Origin: an uncultured Rikenella sp.
Lineage (GTDB): Bacteria; Bacteroidota; Bacteroidia; Bacteroidales; Rikenellaceae
DNA length: 17,581 nucleotides
Direction: 5' to 3'
Assembly (NCBI GenBank): GCA_910577885.1
Contig: CAJTNK010000037.1
Coordinates: 1 to 17,581 of the forward strand
The notes below the pieces were generated by a model. The model did no database searches and was not told where the DNA came from. It worked only from the letters and a program-made list of their open reading frames with translations. Positions 13,263 through 17,581 of this stretch are shown one piece after another (positions within the stretch are counted from its first letter, which is position 1; the number at the start of each line of letters is the position of its first letter). A program made the position numbers and the translations under genes.

Positions 13263-14578
13263 AACCTCCCCTTCATCCGCCCGCTCTTCATCAAGCCGTC
13301 ATAATGCCGCAAGAGCAAGTGCGACTCGATCTGCTGCAAGGTGTCCAAGACCACCCCCACCAAGATCAAGAGCGAAGTCCCGCCGTAGAACATGGCGAAC
13401 TGTCCGTCGACCCCGATCATCCGGGCAAAGACCGGCAGAATAGCCACAATCGCGAGGCAAATCGACCCCGGCAAAGTAATCCTGGTCATGATGGTGTCCA
13501 AATACGAAGCCGTATGTTTCCCCGGTTTGATCCCCGGAATAAACCCTCCGTTTCGTTTCATATCATCGGCCATCTGGTTGGTATTGATGGTAATAGCGGT
13601 ATAAAAATACGTAAACGCCATCACCAGAATCCCGAACACGAGGTTATACCAAAAGCCGTAGATATTACTGAACACCGCCCCAAGCCCTTGCGTAGACTCG
13701 AATTTGGTGAAGATCAGCGGCAGCATCATAATCGCCTGAGCAAAGATGATCGGCATCACCCCCGCCGCATTGATCTTGAGCGGAATGTATTGCCGCACCC
13801 CGCCATACTGCTTATTCCCCACGATCCGCTTGGCATACTGCACCGGAATCTTCCGCACCGCCTGCACCAAGGCAATAGTCCCCGCAAACACAAGGAACAA
13901 CAGCACCAGTTCCACAATCAGCATCACGAATCCCCCCCCCGCCGTGGTAAACCGTGCGTTCATCTCGCCCAAGAAAGCATGCGGCAGCCTGGCGATAATC
14001 CCGATCATGATAATCAAAGATACGCCATTCCCGATCCCCTTGTCGGTGATTTTTTCGCCGAGCCACATGACGAACATCGTCCCGGCAATCAAGACCATCG
14101 TAGCACTAAAGGTAAACAAGAACGAGTTCCCGAGCACGAACGCCCCGGAATCATTCACCTGCGCGTGCAAGTTGGCCAGATACGCCGGCGCCTGGATCAA
14201 GAGAATCCCGATGGTCAAATACCGGGTCCACTGATTGATTTTCCGCCGTCCGCTCTCTCCCTCTTTCTGCAACTTCTGGAAGTACGGAATCGCAATCCCC
14301 AAGAGCTGAATCACAATCGAAGCGGAGATATACGGCATAATCCCCAAGGCAAAAATCGAGGCATTTGAGAACGCCCCCCCCGAGAAGATATCGAGCAGCC
14401 CGAGGATCCCATCGGCCGTTTGTTTCTGAAGATTCGCCAGTGCTTCCGGGTTCAAACCCGGCAGCACGACGAAGCTCCCCAGTCGATAAATCAGAAGCAG
14501 CCCCAAAGTGTAAAGAATGCGTTTCCGCAAGTCTTCGATTTTGAAGATGTTCCGAATGGTGTCAATTAATTTTTTCAT
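13253..14578 (-). CDS. secY: Preprotein translocase subunit SecY
   Basis: SecY is the channel of the Sec translocon in the inner membrane, exporting and inserting unfolded proteins with SecE, SecG and SecA. The 441-residue protein is full length, with about ten membrane segments. Conserved blocks are the N-terminal cytoplasmic helix (IEDLRKRILYTLGLLLIYRLG), the plug/TM2 region DIFSGGAFSNASIFALGIMP, YISASIVIQLL, GEKITDKGIGNGVSLIIM (about residues 175-193), the cytoplasmic loop RRIPVQYAKR-like segment (KIPVQYAKR) and the GGFIPGIKPGKHTASYLD loop. It is the last gene of the spc block before a 224-nt gap with repeats and an inverted repeat, so map may be partly uncoupled from it. It starts 35 nt after the rplO stop. 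Confidence 0.98.
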   Translation of the reverse strand: MKKLIDTIRNIFKIEDLRKRILYTLGLLLIYRLGSFVVLPGLNPEALANLQKQTADGILGLLDIFSGGAFSNASIFALGIMPYISASIVIQLLGIAIPYFQKLQKEGESGRRKINQWTRYLTIGILLIQAPAYLANLHAQVNDSGAFVLGNSFLFTFSATMVLIAGTMFVMWLGEKITDKGIGNGVSLIIMIGIIARLPHAFLGEMNARFTTAGGGFVMLIVELVLLFLVFAGTIALVQAVRKIPVQYAKRIVGNKQYGGVRQYIPLKINAAGVMPIIFAQAIMMLPLIFTKFESTQGLGAVFSNIYGFWYNLVFGILVMAFTYFYTAITINTNQMADDMKRNGGFIPGIKPGKHTASYLDTIMTRITLPGSICLAIVAILPVFARMIGVDGQFAMFYGGTSLLILVGVVLDTLQQIESHLLLRHYDGLMKSGRMKGRLNS

Positions 14579-14613
14579 GAGCCGAACAAGGTTGGCATTT
14601 GCAGATGAATCGT

Positions 14614-15060
14614 TTACAATTTAGCAGCCGTTCCGCCCTGCCCTTCGATAGCCGCCTGTGCGGTTTTCGAGAAAGCATGTGCGGTAACGTCCACTTTTTT
14701 GGTCAACGCTCCTGTTCCGAGAATTTTGACTTTGTCGTTCTTGGACACGAGCCCTGCCGCAACGAGTTCATTCTGCCCGATCACGGTAGCCCCCGTCTTC
14801 TGGGCCAGTTTTTCGATGGCTTCGATATTGACGGTTTTGTAGACCACCTTATTGATATTGGTAAAACCGAACTTGGGCAAACGCCGGTGGAGCGGCATCT
14901 GACCGCCCTCGAAACCGCGTTTGTGTTTGTAACCCGAGCGCGACTGAGCCCCTTTATGCCCGCGCGTAGAAGTTCCGCCATACCCCGACCCTTGTCCGCG
15001 TCCGATGCGTTTTTCGCTGTGGGTAGCGCCTTTGGCGGGTTTGATATTGCTGAGGTTCAT
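14614..15060 (-). CDS. rplO: 50S ribosomal protein L15
   Basis: L15 is a late-assembly large-subunit protein that extends a long basic tail into 23S rRNA. The 148-residue product has the Gly/Arg/Lys-rich N-terminal extension (KRIGRGQGSGYGGTSTRGHK, then KGAQSRSGYKHKRGFEGGQM), the conserved PLHRRLPKFGF block and a C-terminal alpha/beta core with ATVIGQNELVAAGL and KVKILGTGALTKKVDVTAHA. Length and start (MNLSNIKPAKGATHSEKRIG) match the family. It lies 33 nt after rpmD and 35 nt before secY, the universal order. The A-rich leader with no Shine-Dalgarno sequence is typical of the phylum. Confidence 0.98.
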   Translation of the reverse strand: MNLSNIKPAKGATHSEKRIGRGQGSGYGGTSTRGHKGAQSRSGYKHKRGFEGGQMPLHRRLPKFGFTNINKVVYKTVNIEAIEKLAQKTGATVIGQNELVAAGLVSKNDKVKILGTGALTKKVDVTAHAFSKTAQAAIEGQGGTAAKL

Positions 15061-15093
15061 AATAATGTGTGTTCTCTGGAGTTAAAAATCCGT

Positions 15094-15276
15094 TTATTTA
15101 ACGTCTTCCACAACGACGAGATGTTTGACTTTCTCGATCATGCCCATGATTTCCGGACATTTGTTGTGTTCCACGCTCTGGCGAATCTTTCGCAACCCGA
15201 GCGCGTCCAAATTGGCCCGCTGCTGTTTCGAAGCACCGATGCGGCTTTTGGTTTGGGTGATTTTAACTATTGCCAT
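15094..15276 (-). CDS. rpmD: 50S ribosomal protein L30
   Basis: L30 is a small large-subunit protein. The 60-residue product is full length for the bacterial family: MAIVKITQTKSRIGASKQQR, then ANLDALGLRKIRQSVEHNKC, then a C-terminal strand ending KHLVVVEDVK. The KSxIG and LGLRK motifs are the family hallmarks. It sits between rpsE (35 nt) and rplO (33 nt), the standard spc position. L30 is missing from several bacterial lineages, so its presence is a small taxonomic point rather than an oddity. Confidence 0.97.
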   Translation of the reverse strand: MAIVKITQTKSRIGASKQQRANLDALGLRKIRQSVEHNKCPEIMGMIEKVKHLVVVEDVK

Positions 15277-15311
15277 TTCGCAGTAAGTTCTGAGTGGTTA
15301 AAGGTTTTGAA

Positions 15312-15830
15312 TTACCCGTTGAAGACTTTGGTCAACGAGATTCCGCGGGTTTCGGCAACGGTAACCGGGTCGCGGAGTTCAGCCAGCGCCGCTACCGTAG
15401 CTTTCACCAGGTTATGCGGATTGGACGACCCCTTGCTCTTAGCCAGCACGTTCTTCACCCCGACGCTTTCCAGGACGGCACGCATAGCCCCCCCGGCAAT
15501 CACCCCGGTACCCGGCGAAGCCGGCCGCAGCAACACCCTCGAACCGCTGAACTTAGCCACCTGTTCGTGCGGAATGGTCCCTTTCAAAACCGGCACTTTG
15601 ATGAGGTTTTTCTTGGCATCTTCAACCCCCTTTGCAATCGCGGTGGTCACTTCGGAAGCCTTCCCCAAGCCATACCCCACGATGCCGTTCTCATTCCCCA
15701 CAACGACGATCGCCGAGAAAGTGAACGTCCGCCCCCCCTTGGTAACTTTCGTTACGCGTTGTATGCTAACCAGCCGGTCTTTGAGTTCGATATCGCTGGT
15801 GCGTACTTTTTTTATGTTGTTCATCGACAT
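15312..15830 (-). CDS. rpsE: 30S ribosomal protein S5
   Basis: S5 lies at the mRNA entry site and contributes to decoding accuracy; mutations in it can cause spectinomycin resistance or ribosomal ambiguity. The 172-residue product has the N-terminal double-stranded-RNA-binding fold (LKDRLVSIQRVTKVTKGGRT, FTFSAIVVVGNENGIVGYGL, GKASEVTTAIAKGVEDAKKN) and the C-terminal domain (VLLRPASPGTGVIAGGAMRA, VLESVGVKNVLAKSKGSSNP, HNLVKATVAAL). The loop with VTKGGRTF, where spectinomycin-resistance changes are known in other bacteria, looks wild type. It lies 28 nt after rplR and 35 nt before rpmD. Start ATG 15830 (MSMNNIKKVR) fits; MNNIKKV two codons later is an alternative. Confidence 0.98.
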   Translation of the reverse strand: MSMNNIKKVRTSDIELKDRLVSIQRVTKVTKGGRTFTFSAIVVVGNENGIVGYGLGKASEVTTAIAKGVEDAKKNLIKVPVLKGTIPHEQVAKFSGSRVLLRPASPGTGVIAGGAMRAVLESVGVKNVLAKSKGSSNPHNLVKATVAALAELRDPVTVAETRGISLTKVFNG

Positions 15831-15858
15831 AATAATCCGTAATTAAAAATGAGTTGGA

Positions 15859-16221
15859 TTAGAATTTCAAGCCGCCTTCCCGCGCCGCTTCGGCGAGTTG
15901 CTTCACGCGCCCGTGGTAGAGGTATCCGTTCCGGTCGAACGCCACCCCCGAGATCCCCGCAGCAGTAGCCTTCGCCGCCACCGCCTTCCCGACAAGCGCC
16001 GCCACCGCGGTCTTATTGAGTCCTTTGGCCGCTTCAGCCACCTCTTTGTCCAACGAAGAAGCCGCCGCGAGCGTCTTACCGGCCTTATCGTCGATCACCT
16101 GAGCATAGATTTGTTTATTGCTCCGAAAAACGGTCAACCGCGGCATCTCAGCGGTCCCGTTCACGATCTTGCGAATGCGCATCTTGATGCGTGCGCGTCT
16201 TGCTATTTTAGTGAGTGCCAT
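15859..16221 (-). CDS. rplR: 50S ribosomal protein L18
   Basis: L18 binds 5S rRNA with L5 and helps attach it to the large subunit. The 120-residue product contains the basic N-terminal helix (KIARRARIKMRIRKIVNG), the conserved RLTVFRSNKQIYAQVIDD core, the Ala-rich helix region and the C-terminal block GVAFDRNGYLYHGRVKQLAE ending AAREGGLKF. Length and motifs are ordinary. The gene lies 14 nt after rplF and 28 nt before rpsE. Its usual 5S partner L5 is not in this window, because the upstream half of the spc operon is absent from the sequence ahead of rpsH. Confidence 0.97.
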   Translation of the reverse strand: MALTKIARRARIKMRIRKIVNGTAEMPRLTVFRSNKQIYAQVIDDKAGKTLAAASSLDKEVAEAAKGLNKTAVAALVGKAVAAKATAAGISGVAFDRNGYLYHGRVKQLAEAAREGGLKF

Positions 16222-16235
16222 TGTTTCGTTACCTA

Positions 16236-16793
16236 TTATTTAGAGTTAGCCGACTTCCCTGCCTTACGCCGCAGTTGTTCGCCCACGAACTTGATCCCTT
16301 TACCCTTGTACGGTTCCGGTTTGCGCAGCGAGCGCACCTTAGCCGCCACCTGTCCCAAGAGTTGCTTGTCCGCGCTCTTCAAGGTAAGAATAGGGTTTCC
16401 TTTCTTTTCGGCAAACACTTCGGCTTTCACCTCCGCCGGCAACATGATATGAATATCGTGCGAGTATCCCAAGCTCATCTCCAGGATCTGCCCTTTGACT
16501 TCCGCTTTGAAGCCGACCCCGATGAGTTCCTGTTTGGTTTCATAGCCGGTCGACACCCCATGCACCATATTGGCAATCAAGGCACGATACAGTCCGTGCA
16601 TCGAACGATGGCGCGGTTGATCGGTCGGCCGCGTAACATGAATCTCGGTTCCCTCGACCTTCACGGTGATGTCCGGATCGACTTTCTGAGAAAGTTGTCC
16701 AAGAGGGCCTTTCACACTAACCACATTATCGGCGCCCACGGTTACGGTCACGCCTTGGGGCAGGTTTACAGGTAATTTTCCGATTCTTGACAT
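16236..16793 (-). CDS. rplF: 50S ribosomal protein L6
   Basis: L6 lies near the factor-binding site of the large subunit and is made of two similar beta-alpha domains. The 185-residue product shows MSRIGKLPVNLPQGVTVTVG, VSVKGPLGQLSQ in domain 1, the HGLYRALIANMVHGVSTGYE linker helix, and in domain 2 the rRNA-binding signature EPYKGKGIKFVGEQLRRKAG near the C terminus. It is full length with no anomaly. It is 26 nt downstream of rpsH and 14 nt upstream of rplR, consistent with one transcript from the promoter ahead of rpsH. Confidence 0.98.
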   Translation of the reverse strand: MSRIGKLPVNLPQGVTVTVGADNVVSVKGPLGQLSQKVDPDITVKVEGTEIHVTRPTDQPRHRSMHGLYRALIANMVHGVSTGYETKQELIGVGFKAEVKGQILEMSLGYSHDIHIMLPAEVKAEVFAEKKGNPILTLKSADKQLLGQVAAKVRSLRKPEPYKGKGIKFVGEQLRRKAGKSANSK

Positions 16794-16819
16794 TGTAATT
16801 GTCTAATTATGAGTGTAGA

Positions 16820-17218
16820 TTAATAAACATAGCACAGCACTTCCCCCCCCACATTCTCCGTTCTGGCCTGTTTGTCGGTCATGATGCCTTTCGAAGTGGA
16901 GACAATCGCCACCCCAAGGCCATTCATCACGCGCGGCATCTCGGCCACCGAAGCATACTGCCGCAGCCCCGGCCTGCTCACCCGCGTCAAAGTCTTGATA
17001 GCCGGCGTCTTAGTCTCCGGATGGTACTTCAGCGCGATTTTGATCGTGGAGAATCCTTTTTCGTTGGTTCCGAATTTGTAAGCAAGAATATACCCCTGTT
17101 CATGAAGAATACGGACGATCTCTTGCTTGATTTTCGAGCCGGGAGCTTCAACCACTTTGTGGTTGGCTTTCACCGCGTTTCTGATACGTGTCAGAAGATC
17201 TGCTATCGGATCTGTCAT
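16820..17218 (-). CDS. rpsH: 30S ribosomal protein S8
   Basis: S8 is a primary 16S rRNA-binding protein of the central domain, and in E. coli it represses the spc operon by binding the L5 start region. The 132-residue product has MTDPIADLLTRIRNAVKANH, the SKIKQEIVRILHEQGYI block, and the RNA-binding C terminus with RVSRPGLRQYAS, MPRVMNGLGVAIVSTSKGIM and the closing GGEVLCYVY. It is normally preceded by rpsN and rplE; here it is the first gene of the block. A clear promoter lies 95-125 nt upstream and no S14 frame is present in the remaining 360 nt. Its leader of about 90 nt could hold a control site, but none was recognised. Confidence 0.98.
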   Translation of the reverse strand: MTDPIADLLTRIRNAVKANHKVVEAPGSKIKQEIVRILHEQGYILAYKFGTNEKGFSTIKIALKYHPETKTPAIKTLTRVSRPGLRQYASVAEMPRVMNGLGVAIVSTSKGIMTDKQARTENVGGEVLCYVY

Positions 17219-17312
17219 GGTTAAAAAATTGGTTGTTTAGTTTTCTGTTTTTCAGTGGGTTGCACCGCGCGCAGCCTCTTTCGACGACCACACAAGTGCC
17301 CACAAAGAGTGG

Positions 17313-17343
17313 CAAAGTTACAAACTATTCGTTAATAATCAAA
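17313..17343 (-). promoter_or_regulatory. Strong Bacteroidota-type promoter for the rpsH to rplQ cluster
   Basis: On the minus strand TTTG (17343-17340), exactly 19 nt, then TAACTTTG (17320-17313) fits the -33/-7 consensus TTTG-N19-TAnnTTTG without mismatch, in an A/T-rich pocket. Transcription would begin near 17306, about 88 nt before the rpsH ATG. It is the best promoter match in the window. Confidence 0.85.
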
Positions 17344-17581
17344 TTATTAGACGGGTTTTTATTCTCTGTCCGGAGGATTTGTTTCGCGCCGGGTTCCCGG
17401 TGTCGCCGATTTGCTCTCCGGGGTGCCTGTGGGCTTTGCCGAAAAAACCCAGCCCGGTGGGCGCGTTGTGGGGCCTCCAGGAAGAGGGTGCCGCGCGGCA
17501 CGCGAGCGGCACTCACAGGGTGTTTAGCTGGGCTTTTCTCGGACAAGCGGGACGCCCGCGGGTACAGTTGGTCTTTGTCCA
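17344..17581. other. GC-rich gene-free right end with repeat-like motifs
   Basis: No convincing gene. The single minus-strand frame across 17325-17546 is Arg/Pro-rich without family features. The stretch contains CCGGGTTCCCGG (17388-17399), the palindrome GTGCCGCGCGGCAC (17488-17501), GGGCGCGTTGTGG (17459-17471, also in the rpsD leader), CTCTCCGGGGTGCC (17414-17427, resembling the rpsM/rpsD leader element), and blocks shared in inverted orientation with 161-194. It looks like a patchwork of the intergenic repeat types seen elsewhere in the window. Confidence 0.55.

Noticed and set aside
17325..17546. Minus-strand open frame of 73 codons upstream of rpsH, where S14 would be expected
   Set aside because: It lacks any S14 feature (no zinc ribbon, no C-terminal RNA-binding motif) and runs through the predicted promoter.

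Overview
The window looks like chromosomal DNA from a GC-rich member of the Bacteroidota, most plausibly order Bacteroidales and perhaps a Rikenellaceae/Alistipes-like organism. This rests on three things seen in the sequence. Two intergenic regions carry the Bacteroidota-type promoter signature (TTTG, 19-20 nt, TAnnTTTG). Strong Shine-Dalgarno sequences are mostly absent, with A-rich leaders instead. The proteins (for example a 435-residue enolase and an L36 that lacks part of its zinc site) read as Bacteroidota versions. The genus is inference.

Layout. (1) Positions 1-789 hold no convincing gene. They hold many small GC-rich hairpins and two homologous, covarying palindromic elements (311-388 and 505-579). 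(2) Positions 790-1374 encode a six-helix HdeD/DUF308 membrane protein, followed by a 13-bp stem. (3) Positions 1557-6628 form a tight plus-strand operon: inositol-monophosphatase-family phosphatase, LpxL/HtrB-type acyltransferase, family 2 glycosyltransferase, glutaminyl-peptide cyclotransferase lipoprotein, and NadE. Gaps are 2-13 nt and the last pair overlaps as ATGA. (4) Positions 6629-6953 are a convergent intergenic zone with three strong hairpins. (5) Positions 6954-8261 encode enolase on the minus strand, with its own promoter touching the rplQ stop codon. (6) Positions 8393-17218, minus strand, carry the distal spc and alpha ribosomal clusters in transcription order rpsH-rplF-rplR-rpsE-rpmD-rplO-secY-map-infA-rpmJ-rpsM-rpsK-rpsD-rpoA-rplQ. 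(7) Positions 17219-17581 contain an excellent promoter for rpsH and GC-rich repeat-like DNA, but no rpsN (S14) or rplE (L5).

How the genes work together. The minus-strand block makes ribosomal proteins, the Sec translocon channel, N-terminal methionine removal, initiation factor 1 and the RNA polymerase alpha subunit. The plus-strand operon mixes envelope functions (lipid A-type acylation, glycan transfer, a periplasmic lipoprotein) with NAD synthesis.

The most interesting observations are these. NadE has a shortened glutaminase domain from which the catalytic Glu-Lys-Cys machinery appears to be lost, while the synthetase domain is intact. A pair of covarying palindromes lies at the left end. 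The usual S14-S8 linkage is broken, with a new promoter at rpsH. A related intergenic element lies in the leaders of rpsH, rpsM and rpsD. A degenerate tandem repeat lies between secY and map. No mobile-element gene, CRISPR array, tRNA or rRNA was recognised.
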